Positions 19,562 through 30,105 of a stretch of DNA of 64,000 bases are shown here, in pieces (position 1 is the stretch's first letter; every line of letters begins with the position of its first letter). Below the pieces are notes generated by a model, which was given only the letters and a program-made list of their open reading frames with translations, was not told the origin of the DNA and made no database searches. A program made the translations under genes and the position numbers. Source of the stretch: Ichthyophis bannanicus (Eukaryota > Chordata > Amphibia > Gymnophiona > Ichthyophiidae); the NCBI GenBank assembly GCA_033557465.1, contig CM066034.1, forward strand, positions 988,319,637 through 988,383,636, in the 5' to 3' direction.

Positions 19562-19792
19562 TTTTATTTATCAGGTTTTATATACTACTTTATCATTTCA
19601 ATCAAAGCAGTTTACATTGTAACTTAAACTTGGTAATGTACATTAAACAGGGACATTGATAACTTGGACTTTTCTGAGGCAATGGAGGGTTAAGTGACTT
19701 GCCCAAGGCCACAAGAAGTGCTAGTGGGAATTGAACCCTCGTCTCTGGGTTCCCAAGCCAGTGCTCTAACCATTAGGCTACTCCTCCACTCT
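19562..19792 (-). mobile_element. tRNA-headed CORE-like SINE with L2-type tail
   Basis: Same structure as 8136-8415 in reverse: L2-like tail at 19562-19630, CORE segment (complement of CTTGGGCAAGTCACTTAACC) near 19690-19710, B box (complement of GGGTTCAATTCCC, GGGAATTGAACCC) near 19728-19740, and head ending CACTCCTCC-like at 19791. The tail is more degraded than that of the 8.1-kb copy. Confidence 0.8.
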
Positions 19793-19812
19793 GTGCAGCA
19801 TTGATATTGGAA

Positions 19813-19897
19813 GCTGCACAGTTAGTGCTCAGTGCCTATAAGATAGGCGAGGAAAAACCTCTCCTATCTTATAGGCACCAAGCGCTAACCGTGCAGC
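19813..19897. repeat. 40-bp-arm hairpin with A5 loop
   Basis: Left arm 19813-19852 and right arm 19858-19897 are inverted copies with a handful of mismatches around a five-A loop. Ends read GCTGCAC and GTGCAGC. It looks like a fold-back MITE core, immediately adjacent to the SINE. Confidence 0.8.
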
Positions 19898-19979
19898 ATA
19901 CAATATAGATGCTGCACGGTTAGCCTTGGTGGCTACCGGGCAGTGTGGCCAGACCCAAATATTCACTTCCGTTGCCGCA

Positions 19980-21738
19980 GCCCTGGATCCCTGTCCTGTG
20001 TCCTGGGTAAAGTTGACTGGAGTTCACCTCAGCCCATATATAATGACCGTAGTCCATGCACCCCTGTCCCTAGGCCTAATGCCCGCCCTACTCAAAAAGA
20101 CCTCAATTCATCCTATCCTAAAAAGTACAAAACTTGACCCACCCTCCCCTAAATCATATAGGCCAGTATCCAGCATCCCATTTGTGGCTAAGATAAGAGA
20201 AAACATTGTCCTCTCACAACTTCAAAACCACGCTGATAAGTCTAGGGGTGCGTGCTTGACGAGCACGCACCCCTAGACTTATCAGCGTGGAATTTAGACC
20301 CTACCATGGAGTCAAAACACTTGTTACATCTCTACTAAACACACTCTCAACTTGCTTTCAAAACACCAACAGAGCATTTATACTAATCTTTCTGGATAGT
20401 GCATCTGCCTTTGACTCCCTCCCACACCATCTACTACTTCAAAGGCTCTCTGAGTTTTGGCTCCAAGGCACAACACTAACCTGGTTCCGCTCCTATTTAG
20501 ATCACAGAAAACAACAGGTAAAAGTTGGTCAAACGACATCAAAGCAATTTACCCAATAATGGGAGCACCACAAGGCTCAAGTCTGTTGACTCTACTCTTC
20601 AATATCTTCATTCATTCCCTATGCCAAATATTCAAGTCGCACAAGATCCTATATCAAGTCTACACCAACAACATAATGTTCTTCACCTCCATCAACCTCT
20701 AGTGCCAGACAACACCAGGCTCCAAAGATGCTTCACTGAAGTAAGAAAATGACTCAGCTTGCACAACCTGAACATCAACCATGAGAAAACAGAAGCAATA
20801 TATATTACCATCAACCCAACCTTCTCTCCACCTCCGATATTGCAGCTAGACGACCTCACCATCAAAGTTAAAACAGAAATAAAATATCTAGGCATAGTAA
20901 CAGATCAACAACTGACCTTCCAATCACACATAAAGCAAACTACTTCCACAGTCTACCACAAATTAAGAACACTGAGAAACCTCCGTCCACCACTTATCCA
21001 AGATTTATTCCGAACTGTCTGCCAAGTTATAATTACACCCTCCTTTGACTTCTGCAACATTATTTACCAAGGCCTTCCTAAGAATATCCTCTACCCACTA
21101 CATTGGCCCAGAACACTGCAGCGTGAATAATCTCTGGAACTCCACGTCGAGACCATATCACCCCCATTCTAAAGCAATTACACAGGCTCCCCATCACTGC
21201 GAGAATCAGATATAAAGTCCGCACTATAATATACAAAATATTTCACAATGAATCTACAACCTGTCTTCAGACTCTCATCTCCACCCATCATACTGTCAGA
21301 AGATCAAGCACCATCGACCTTCTCATGATCCCACCACAGAAGACGAAGAGCAAGCAAACAACATGCAACAGGGCATTCCTTCTATTTCCCCCACCTTATG
21401 GAACTCTCTCCCCTCCCACACCCTCCCTTAAGAGGATGCTTGGACGTAACTGAATTCTGGAAGAACTTAAAAACGCACCTCTTCCAAGAAGAATACCACA
21501 TTACAGCAACCCAAGACAACCAACCACCCTAGCCGTATACAGTCAGACCAACCCCCATACACTTTGGTAACTAGATCTAATACTGCACCATGTTAAACTC
21601 AAATTACCTGACTGTAAATAGTTATGAACATTACTGAGGTACAACAGAGTGCCTAACAGCCCTGTTTGTTGGTTAATCGTAAACCGCTTTGAATAGTAGA
21701 AAGGTGGTATAAAAGTAAGTTTAAATAAATGAATAAAC
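19980..21738 (+). pseudogene. L2-clade LINE copy f
   Basis: A 5'-truncated L2 on the plus strand. Broken frames give, in order, DPCPVSWVKLTG, TSIHPILKSTKLDPPSPKSYRPVSSIPF (RT N-terminus, 19926-20230), FRPYHGVKTLVTSLLNTL and DSASAFDSLPHHLLLQRL (RT palm, 20287-20560), GAPQGSSLLTLLFNIF, a YTNN in place of the catalytic YADD (about 20659), EKTEAIYITINP and IKYLGIVTDQQLTF. The 3' UTR ends AATCGTAAACCGCTTTGAAT...AATAAATGAATAAA at 21738. Many stops and the mutated active site show it is long dead. A perfect palindrome interrupts it at 20228-20290. Confidence 0.88.
20228..20290. repeat. Perfect 28-bp-arm palindrome inside L2 copy f
   Basis: Left arm 20228-20255 (starting CCACGCTGATAAGTCTAGGG) and right arm 20263-20290 are exact complements with a 7-bp spacer TTGACGA. 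The surrounding LINE is highly diverged, so the perfect symmetry must be far younger than the host copy. Confidence 0.95.
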
Positions 21739-21789
21739 CTTGGTTTGCCTGGTCTTAGCATGCTCTGCTAACCATTAGGCTAGTTCAAG

Positions 21790-21965
21790 ACTTCCACAGT
21801 GTGGACTACTGTTCTGGGGATGTCTGTGTAGATACCCCTCCCCCAGGCATCCACGTTGGGCACATCCATGTTTGTGAAATTGTGCCTGAGCTTGGACATG
21901 GCTGCCTTTTTTTTCGGACATCCCAGATTGCACTTGGACAGCATTTATAAAATGTGCCTTCATCT
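21790..21965. repeat. Dispersed repeat shared with 56120-56290
   Basis: Shares CATCCATGTTTGTGAAA, TGTGCCTGA, TTGGACATG and CCCAGATTGCAC with 56120-56290, in the same order and orientation. No coding content. Class unknown; possibly a DNA element. Confidence 0.65.
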
Positions 21966-21979
21966 TCATACCGGAAGGC

Positions 21980-22090
21980 AGTGGAGGGTGAAATGGCTTG
22001 CCCAAGGTCACAAGGAGCACTGCAGAGATTTGAACTCTGGCTTCACTGATTCTCAGAAGCTTTCCTCTAACTACTACATTACTCTGCTGC
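21980..22090 (-). mobile_element. SINE head and CORE fragment
   Basis: The minus strand reads as CORE (complement of GGTTGGCTTGCCCAAGG-like segment GGCTTGCCCAAGGTCACAAG) and a tRNA-like B box (GATTTGAACTCTGG complement), as in the other SINEs. The L2-type tail is missing. Confidence 0.6.
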
Positions 22091-22439
22091 ATATAACTTA
22101 GTTTTTCACTTTGATATAATGAACTTAGAGAACAGCAGGTAAGCATTAAGCAGGGGGTAGCCACAGGGGGCCTAGGCTCCTCGACTACACTCAGGCCATT
22201 TCAGTGCCCATAGCCAACTCAATTTACTGGTGGCGACTCCAAGAAGACCAGGCAGCAGCAAGGCTGGAAGAACAGCCCAAGGGCGGCAGCACAGTAAGAG
22301 GTGCGTATTATGATTTCACTTCCGATAGTAAAGGGGCTAAAGCAAGGGAGAGAGGATATTCTGTGATGTTGGGGGGGAGGGGTTATGAGGTCATGGGGAT
22401 GCTGTACTGTTGGGGAGAGAGGAGATGCTGGTCCTTTGC

Positions 22440-22720
22440 AAGGGAAAGGAAGAGGGGAAGTGGTGATCCATTGGGGGGGGGGAGAAAGAGAGATAGAGAG
22501 GGAGAGAGGGGAGACATTGGAACGTTGGGGGATGGAAAAGGAAGAGAGGATGTGCTGTGGTGTTGAAGGGAAAGGGAGAGGGGAAGTGCTGACCCATTGG
22601 GGGGGGGGGAGAAAGAGTGATAGAGAGGGAGAGAGGGGAGACATTGGAACGTTGGGGGATGGAAAAGGAAGGGTGGATGTGCTGTGGTGTTGGGGGAATG
22701 GAGAGAGGGAATAAGATGCT
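22440..22720. repeat. Tandem repeat, unit about 125 bp
   Basis: Two full units and a partial one of a purine-rich sequence that includes GGGAGACATTGGAACGTTGG and GGATGTGCTGTGGTGTTG. Units 1 and 2 are over 90 percent alike by eye. The long proline/serine-rich minus-strand frames here come from the repeat. Confidence 0.85.
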
Positions 22721-23107
22721 AACTCTTGGTGAAGGAACAGGGGGAAGGGAGACACTGGTCCTTTGTGGGGGAAGGGGAGCTGCTGGGTATGGTGGAACTA
22801 TGTAACAGAGGCCTTGGGGAGGGGGGCCTGGCATGGAGTGGATAGGCCAAAAAGAAATCAAATGGAGGAAAGGGCTGAAAGGGAGAGATCAATGCCAAGG
22901 AAAGATGTAAGAAAGGAATGGATGAAGACAGGAGGAAAGAGGAGAAATGGCAAATTGGCAACAGACCTTGGAAAGAATTAGGAGAAAACAGAGAGAGGAA
23001 AGCAGAGGACAGACTGGGACCATTTATTCTTGGCAATATAAAATGCGCAGACAATAAAGAAAGAAAAAGTATTTTGTTTACTGTACGTGCATGTCTAATG
23101 TCTTTGT

Positions 23108-23338
23108 TAGAGTGGAGGAGTAGCCTAATGGCTAGAACAAATGCCTACTACCCAGAAGATCAAGAGTTTGATTCCCACTGGCACTCCTTATGACCTTGGG
23201 CAAGTCACTTTACCCTCTATTGACTCTGAAGAAATGGTCTGGCTATCTACTTCCGGAGATACATTGCCAAGAAAACCCAGAGGTAGCTGGGTCACTGTGA
23301 GTCAACACTGACTTGATGGCACTAAACAAAAAAATATA
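23108..23338 (+). mobile_element. tRNA-headed SINE with RTE-like tail
   Basis: Flanked by TCTTTGT at 23101-23107 and 23339-23345. The head (GAGTGGAGGAGTAGCCTAATGG) and CORE part (CCTTGGGCAAGTCACTTTACC) match the L2-tailed SINEs, but the 3' end is different: CAAGAAAACCCAGAGG, GGGTCACTGTGAGTCAACAC, TGACTTGATGGCAC and an A-rich end, resembling RTE-class 3' ends. It is inserted in element D. Confidence 0.85.
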
Positions 23339-23539
23339 TCTTTGTATTCTGCACAGTATAAGAGGAAATGCACATCTGTTTCTGCATGCAGGGTCGGACT
23401 TCTTGGGGTTTTCAGTTAAATTTTTGTCTATTTCAAATTTGTGGTCCCTTTTTCTATTCTTGGTGAAGCGCTGTCTTTGTTTTGCTGTGTGACTGTGTTG
23501 TTGTGTATTGCTATCTTACTTGCTCTATGAGGCTCTGTG

Positions 23540-24505
23540 GTGGTCCTGCTTGTTTATTTTTCCCAATAGAACACCAGGTCCAAGACTGCTCCCCATGGAG
23601 TGGGCCCATGTTAGGCTGTGGGAAAGGTCTGAGTAAAGAAAAATGTTTTAAGAGCAGACCAATTTCAAATAAGACACCTCTAATAAAGGTGTAAATAGGT
23701 GAAAGCTGCCTGTCAGGCAGGACTGGTGCAAGGATATTAGGCACCTGTGATGGGGTATATAGGAAGTTCCTGTCTCTCTCCAAAGGAATCGTCGGCAGTC
23801 CACCTTAAAAAGGTCCATGGCTCAGAACGCAGGGTTGGGAGGGCAACAGAGGGATTAAGGATCCAGCTGAGTGCAAGAGAGGGAGGAGATTTTGGAGAGA
23901 GAAAACCCCCTCAGCAGGGCTGGGCACAGGAATACTGCTTTGAGGTATGAGATTTAAAAGGAGGGAATTATATCACTTTAGCAGGCTGGAGTGTGACTGA
24001 TCACTTGTGCAAAGGAAAGAGCTTAGCTGCATGGGAAGACTGCTTTAACCTTGCCATTGTCTGGGCGTGACTGGGGACCATATTCACAGACCTCAAAGCT
24101 CCAGTGCATGAGTGAAGTTTACTCTGATCTTTAAACTGTGGGCTGGGGAAGGAGCCTTGAGAACAAGCTGAGGAAGGAAAACGCTGGTCAGCTGTAGCAT
24201 GATAAAAGTGGTTTTGTTTTGCCCTTAACTGTTGCTGCCTGGTATTTTTAAGAATCTCTTGCCACTGCTCAACACCTCATACCACAGCACACTAGAAGAA
24301 ATGTCAGCCTTCTGCCTCCTTGCAGTTTGCTCTTAGACCTCTAGTGCCCCCGCCCTTCAAGATTTTGATTCTTAAATCCATTGCAATCATCTCAACATCA
24401 TCCCTTCCAGAACAATCCTTTACAAATGCAGATTTGGACACCACACTTTTAAATATTATTCATTGTTTTGTAAATATAAAAATAATGGCGGAGACTTCAA
24501 AAAGC
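23540..24505. other. Unrecognised stretch
   Basis: No recognisable domain or repeat. Contains a TATATAGGAAGTTCC-type sequence near 23755, too little to call a promoter. Confidence 0.5.
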
Positions 24506-24511
24506 CACTTA

Positions 24512-24803
24512 CAGAGTGGAGGAGTAGCCTAGTGGTTGGGGCAAGGTACTTCAGGCCGGAAGGTCAGGGGTTCAAATCCCACTAGAGGACAGCAACCTTG
24601 GGCCGGAAGGACTGGGGTTTCTAGTTCCACAGGTGCTCCTTGTGGTCTTGGGCAAGCCACTTAACCCTCCATAGCCCATGTTCCCTGTAAAATAGTTATC
24701 TCCAAGTTATAATACCCTGTTCAATGTAATTTCAGTTTGTTCAATGTAAACCGCACTGATGCAGAATAGCGCGGTATATAAGAGAATATAAATAAATAAA
24801 TAC
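24512..24803 (+). mobile_element. tRNA-headed CORE-like SINE with L2-type tail
   Basis: Full-length copy: head GAGTGGAGGAGTAGCCTAGT, B box GGTTCAAATCCC near 24569, CORE segment GTCTTGGGCAAGCCACTTAACC near 24644-24665, and L2-like tail (GTAAACCGCACTGATGCAGA ... AATAAATAAATA). Very similar to 8136-8415, differing mainly in the tail. No clear TSD. Confidence 0.88.
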
Positions 24804-24869
24804 AAGGAAGAATGGACTGTTGGCATATTGCCCATTCTTCCTACACGTGAAAGTATGCACGGATGACTC

Positions 24870-24989
24870 TGAGGTTGTGTGGCTACTGGAATAGATTGCT
24901 TTTCTTTGACTGGAGTTGCTCTTTGCTGCCCCCATAGAAGCTGCTTCTTTAGGCAACTGCCTAGTTTCCTAGTGGTTGGCCCAGCCCTG
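24870..24989 (-). mobile_element. hAT-like MITE fragment (CAGGGC end)
   Basis: The reverse complement starts CAGGGCTGGGCCAACCACTAGG and follows 26056-26170 for over 100 bp, including the GCAGCTTCT segment. Only one end is recognisable. Confidence 0.7.
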
Positions 24990-25089
24990 CCATCGAGTTA
25001 TCTCTAACCAAACCACCAAGGGTGGAGGAACCATCAACAGATTGTCATTCATCAAACAAAGTGCACAATGTGGGGAATAGAGAATCAGA

Positions 25090-25215
25090 GTCTATTACTA
25101 CTGTTTACCATTTATATAGTGCTACTAGACATATGTAGCGCTGTATACATACATTCAAGACAGTCCCTGTGCCACAGAGCTTACAGTCTATTCAAGACAG
25201 ACAAAAAGAACAAAC
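25090..25215 (-). mobile_element. LINE 3' end fragment
   Basis: TTTATATAGTGCTACTAGAC, GCGCTGTATACATA and ACAGAGCTTACAGTCTA form the common CR1/L2-like 3' terminus in reverse orientation. No coding sequence is attached. Confidence 0.5.
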
Positions 25216-25309
25216 AAGGGACTATGGTATTTCCTCAGGGGAATGAGTGAAAACACATGGGTATTAAATATAAATAGTTAATACGTTTATAATTATATTT
25301 TTAGGTTCC

Positions 25310-25435
25310 TATGTAACTAATTTTCCACTCTTAATGTTCCATGTAATGTTAATGTTAATTTTTTGACATGTTCTCTGTAAACCGCTCCTGATCTCTGGAA
25401 GGGGCGGTATAAAAAATCGCACAAATAAATAAGAG
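25310..25435 (+). mobile_element. L2-type LINE 3' end
   Basis: GTAAACCGCTCCTGATCTCTGG followed by GGCGGTATAAAAAATCGCAC and AAATAAATAAGAGAATAAA: an L2 3' terminus of the same subfamily as copy e (14781), as shown by the GGGGCGGT core. Confidence 0.7.
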
Positions 25436-25439
25436 AATA

Positions 25440-25680
25440 AAAGGGTCAGCAACAAAAAAAAGCCCCCACCTCCCAAAAACAAGCTGGGTTTTTAGACTGG
25501 ATTGTAGATAAAGTGGAAAGTCCCTGATAAGTGCCACAAGGAGTCAATAAAAGAATCTTAAATTTGATCCTATATGCAATAGGAAGCCAGTGCTGATCAT
25601 GTTGGTGGTAGAGTGACGTGATCAGTGCAGAGTTTGACAGCCATATTTTGAAAAGGTTGGAGATGCTTGAAAGAGGTTAC
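25440..25680 (-). pseudogene. LINE ORF2 C-terminal fragment
   Basis: Minus-strand sequence corresponds to the region before the 3' end of an L2/Rex-type LINE (complement of GGAAGCCAGTG...GTGACGTGATCAGTGC; compare GGAGCCAGTG...ATGTGATC in the other copies). Short and broken. Confidence 0.45.
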
Positions 25681-25683
25681 GCA

Positions 25684-26012
25684 TATTTATTTAGTATACA
25701 TTTGTATACCGCTACTTCCAGCGATCAGCAGCGGTTTGATTACAGATTGGAAATTGTCAAATCATGACAGGAAATTTTTGAGGTATAAACACATTGATAA
25801 GACAGGAAAGCACAGCACACAGAGAACTATTTTACAGGGAGAACATGGGCTATGGAGGGTTAAGTGGCTTGCCCAAGACCACAAGGAGCACCTGTGGGAC
25901 TAGAAACCCCAGTCCTTCCGGCCCAAGGTTGCTGTCCTCCAGTGGGATTTGAACCCCCGACCTTCCGGCCTGAAGTACCTTGCCCCAACCACTAGGCCAC
26001 TCCTCCACTCCT
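25684..26012 (-). mobile_element. tRNA-headed CORE-like SINE with L2-type tail
   Basis: Reverse orientation. L2-type tail (ATACCGCTACTTCCAGCGATC) at 25684-25745, CORE segment near 25858-25895, B box (complement GGGATTTGAACCCCC) near 25947-25960, head ending at GGCCACTCCTCCACTCC 26012. The head and CORE are nearly identical to the 24.5-kb copy, but the two tails differ. Confidence 0.88.
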
Positions 26013-26055
26013 CATTGTAAAGGGTGTTACAGTAACTGAGCCTGTCGATTATAAG

Positions 26056-26170
26056 CAGGGCCGGCTCAACCACTAGCAAGACTAGGTGGCTGCCCAGGGC
26101 GGCAGCTTCTGAGGGGCGGCAAACAGCAACAGTAGTCAAAACAAAACAATAGATCCTGACAGCCAGATAA
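26056..26170 (+). mobile_element. hAT-like MITE, 5' fragment
   Basis: Starts CAGGGCCGGCTCAACCACTAG and shares GGCGGC-rich sequence and AAACAATAGATCCTGACAGCC with the copies at 30455 and 62102. The other end is not found. Confidence 0.7.
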
Positions 26171-26386
26171 ACTCAAAGAGCCTCAGCACATTCTTTTACC
26201 CGCAGGGAGAGTGGGAACATACATACAAATTTAACATTTAAAAGTATTGGGGGGGTGGGGATTATCAAAACATTTTAGATGGTTAGCAGACTTTCTAAGT
26301 GCCTAAAACATGGTCACCCAGCACAAACCAGTTAGAACTGCTGAATTTCCCCACAGACTGCCAAAAAATGCCCAGTTAAAACTGGG

Positions 26387-28067
26387 GTGGTCTGTGGGCA
26401 GAGCAGGGCAGTGACAGCCACTATGCAGCATCGTGCCCACCATATAGACCCACAAGTTTTTGCAGATTACCTAAGATCCAAAAATATCACCACTCATACA
26501 TGCCCTTCTTCTACACTGACAAATGACTATAGTTTCAATGATTCCCAACACATTTGGGAGAACTTCACTATTCCTTCACCCCAGCAAATTGAAGACATAA
26601 TACAGGGACTTAATACAACAACGTCACCTTCAGACCCATGTCCAGTGTCTAGGATCAAAGCAACAAAACATCTGCTTTCACCTTACATTCATAAGATTGT
26701 TAAGAACTCCCTTCAACAAGGATACTTACCACAGTCATTAAAACAAGCCATGATTCGGCCAGTCCTTAAGAATAACACACTAGACCCTTCTGATCCGAAA
26801 TCTTACCGTCCAATTTCCAGCTTACCTTTCCTTACCAAAGTCATTGAAAAGTCAGTACAAAATCAACTTCAGGATCACTTGGACCTACATGCACCACCAG
26901 ACATTCACCAGCACGGCTTCAAACCTCAACACAATGTTGAAACCTTGCTCATCTCTCTGTTTGATAATCTTTTAAGAGGTATCGATAACATTAAGAATGG
27001 ATTTCTACTAGTATTCATGGATGTTTCAGCTGCTTTTGACATAATATCTCATTCTAAGCTACTGCACCGTTTGCATCATATAGGTTTACGAAAGAATACT
27101 CTAAACTGGTTTAGCTCTTACTTGGAAGGTCGTATGCAACAAGTCAAATGTGACCAAAAAAGATCTTTACAATTCCCAGTCATTCAAGGAGTGCCACAAG
27201 GTTCAGCTTTATCTTCTATTCTGTTCAACATTTATATCCAACCTTTATGCAATATTATTAAACTACACAAATTCCATTATCACCTTTATGCTGATGACAT
27301 CATGGTATATACTCCAATTGTTTTACAGTCTCTTGGCTTTTCAGCAATTTCTAGATGTCTCCAAGACATGAATACCTGGCTTTTAAATAATAATTTTACA
27401 CTTAATTATGACAAAACTGAGGTAATGTTTGTTACTAGGAACCCTAATTTCATTCCTCCAAATACTATTGATTTACTAGGTAGGCCCATCATAATTAAAA
27501 ACGAAATCAAATACCTTGGCATAATTTTGGATAAGGCACTGAACCTTAAATCTCACATTGCTAAAACTGCTAACAAGGCCTATCATCGTCTAAAGATTGT
27601 GAGAAAACTAAAGCCATTACTCCATCAAGACCATTTCTGTACGGCTTGTCAGGCTTTCATCACCCCCCTCCTAGATTACGGAAACCTGCTTTATCAAGAC
27701 CTCCCTCAGCCAGATGGTTCAGAATACTGCTGCACGTATTATTACTGGTTCAGCGAAAACGGATCATATCTCCCCTGTCCTACAACAATTGCACTGGCTT
27801 CCAGTAAGTGTCAGGTCAAAATTCAAGACACTTTTAATTATCTTTAGGATTTACAATCACCTATCAGCAGATGCATTACAAAACATTGTAACTAGAGATG
27901 TTATCAATAGACCAAGAAGAAGCAGCGCCAATAATGACAACATAATTGGTACCCCTGCTGGATACTGTAGGACTAAACAAGCAACTTCAAAAGGAGCTCC
28001 TTCCTTACTGGCTTCCAAACTTTGGAACTCTCTCCCGATGGACCTTAGAATTATGACTGATATTAAA
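26387..28067 (+). pseudogene. L2-clade LINE copy g, RT region (split by CR1)
   Basis: A 486-residue frame (26387-27847) covers the end of the linker and nearly all RT: SDPCPVSRIKATKHLLSP, the fingers (MIRPVLKNNTLDPSDPKSYRPIS), palm LLVFMDVSAAFD, GVPQGSALSSILFNIYIQP, YADD at residues 301-304 (27287-27298), EVMFVTRNPN and IKYLGIILD. A frameshift near 27715 moves reading to 27714-28067 (MVQNTAARIITGSAK, LHWLPVSVRSKFKTLLI, ASKLWNSLPMDLR). RT signatures are intact; the endonuclease is missing. The last about 200 bp continue at 28734 after a CR1 insertion. Confidence 0.93.
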
Positions 28068-28733
28068 GATAAGAACATAAGAACATAAGATATGCCATAC
28101 TGGGTCAGACCAAGGTCCATCAAGCCCAGTATCCTGTTTCCAACAGTGGCCAATCTAGGTCATACGTACCTAGCAGTTTCCCCAAAAGACACAGGTTCTG
28201 CAATGCTTGTACTAGGTCAAGCATTGATATCCTGGGTCCCTTCTTAATAATGGTTTATGGACCTTTCCTCCAGGAACTTGTCCAAACCTTTTTTAAACCC
28301 AGCTATACTAACAGCCTTTACTACATCCTCCGGTAACAAATTCCAGAATTTGATTACACGTTGAGTGAAAAAATATTTTCTTTTATTAGTCTTAAATAGT
28401 TTACCCTGTAGCTTTATTGCATGTCCCCTAGTCTTTCTATATTCTGATAACGTAAACAATCGATCTACGTTTACCCGTTCCACTCCGTTCATTAATTTAT
28501 AGACATCTATCATATCTCCCCTCAGCCGTCTCTTTTCCAGGTTAAAGAGCCCTAACCTTTTTAGCCTTTCTTCATAGGAGTATCCTTCCATCCCCTTTAC
28601 CATTTTGGTGGCTCTTCTCTGAACCTTTTCTAATAACTCTATATCCTTTTTAAGATACGGCGACCAGAATTGCACACAATATTCAAGGTGCGGTCTCACC
28701 ATGGAACGATATAGAGGCATTATAAGATTTTCG
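28068..28733 (-). mobile_element. CR1 copy c, 5'-truncated, inserted in L2 copy g
   Basis: Minus strand; frame 28810-28244 encodes the CR1 C-terminal region ([71 protein letters not shown]), followed by the 3' UTR ending at GATATGCCATACTGGG with two AGAACATA repeats at 28070-28090. AAAGAT on the left and TAAGAT on the right look like a short TSD. Removing it rejoins L2 copy g in frame. Confidence 0.9.
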
Positions 28734-28937
28734 CAAAGCCTTGAAGACCCTGCTATTTGCTGACACTTATGATTTGATATATAATCAATAGTTTTTACCA
28801 ATAGGTCCATTTTATTACATTAATTATTTTAGTTTGTTTGTTAATGTCTTATCTACCCTATGCTATTTGTAACCTTCCATTTGTATTGTGACCACTTTGA
28901 TTGAAGGATAAGGTGGGATACAAATCTGTCTAAATAA
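28734..28937 (+). pseudogene. L2 copy g, C-terminus and 3' UTR
   Basis: Begins TTTCGCAAAGCCTTGAAGAC, which encodes [10 protein letters not shown] and directly continues TDIKD from before the CR1. The 3' UTR ends TTGTGACCACTTTGATTGAAG...TCTAAATAAAT. Confidence 0.88.
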
Positions 28938-28939
28938 AT

Positions 28940-29955
28940 CCGGATAGCAGCATTGATAGCCAGACAGTCTAGATATCCAGCACTGGAAACTGGGTATATT
29001 CTGCTGCTGAATATCTATCTGGTCTAAATTAAAGCGACTGCAGTGAGGCCTAGCTGCCACCACTGAATATGCGCCGCCGCCCCCCTCCCCTCCCCCTCCC
29101 CCCATGATGTCCAGTTATGCTTTTTTGATGGTGTCGGGATGATCCCTGCATCAGCACAGATTACAAATGTATTTTCCCACATACTCGGAATTACTAGGCC
29201 TAACTAGTCCAGACAGGCAGGGGGGCAGAGATCCAGATTCATATCCCCCGTTCCTCACTACACAGTGTTAAAAACTGAGCCACTGAACTTAACCAAGAAA
29301 TTTCCCTTAATTGCATGCACAATACATCTGCAAACTGCATATGATGCAACATTGGATCGGTATAACAATGTCCGACCATGGTCCGTGTTCTATGCTTTGC
29401 TCATATTTTTATGACTGTGCTGCAGAATATTTAGAAAAATCGTTTTTTCTGACACACCGAACAATTTTTTGGAAGAAGCCTAGAAGTTCACTATTACGAG
29501 AAGCTGTAGAAATGCTTTTTGCCAGCCCCCCTGCTCTCTGTTGGTACCATCGCCCGTACAGAATGACATGCTTTAGAGCTTGCGGTCTACATGCCGCACG
29601 CAGCACCAAGCCTGCAGTTCTGGGAGTGATTTTCCTTCTATTCCCTCCGCAGTCTTCTCTGGAGACAGCCACAGTGAAATCTGAGAGCATAGGCCAATTA
29701 ACATTATTAGCATGGTGAATAATGACAGAAAAAGACCATCCGGTCCATTCAGCTATTCATGTCCACTCTATTAACGATACTCATATAATGAGGAAAACTT
29801 GCCCCCTGTTAGTATTCAGTGTATGGCCTCAGGAATTAATCCATCTCCTACTACCTCAAACCTCGCTTCAAATCCAACTCAACCCTACCCATCACCTTAC
29901 CTCGAGTATACCCTGGCTCCCACTAAACCATGTTAACATATAATACATAGTGGAC
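28940..29955. other. Unrecognised stretch
   Basis: Nothing I can name. A C-rich run lies at 29072-29102. GACAGAAAAAGACCATCCGGTCCATTCAGC near 29720-29755 is a phrase seen in LINE-associated 3' sequence of vertebrates, but the context is short. The frame 29311-29718 has no recognisable domain. Confidence 0.4.
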
Positions 29956-29959
29956 AGTC

Positions 29960-30105
29960 AGATATCTTATAATATAAGTTCTAAGCTCATCCCATCCCTC
30001 CCTACCCTGATGTTTACTGTAATCCGTTGAGCTATGGTTCATTGTAAATCACTTTGATATCCTGAAAAGCTGTACAGCAAAAATGTTAGATAAATGAATG
30101 ATTGA
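29960..30105 (+). mobile_element. L2-type LINE 3' end
   Basis: GTAAATCACTTTGATATCCTG and GATAAATGAATGA at its end form a degraded L2 3' terminus. Confidence 0.55.

Larger units (their letters stand above)
22330..23530. mobile_element. Divergent minisatellite-bearing element D
   Basis: The G-rich part (22360-22800) is followed, after a SINE insertion, by 23346-23530, which aligns in order with the tails of elements A and C: TATAAGAGGAAAT, CTTGGGGTTTTCAGTTAAATTTTTGTC, AAATTTGTGGTCCC, and a G/T-rich continuation. The repeat units differ from those of A-C. Ends and any TSD are not identified, so the class is inferred only from homology to elements A-C. Confidence 0.45.

Noticed and set aside
22219..22861. 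Two long proline/serine-rich minus-strand frames
   Set aside because: They come from the about 125-bp purine-rich tandem repeat.
29311..29718. 135-codon frame as a host exon
   Set aside because: No recognisable domain, no splice context and composition like the surroundings.
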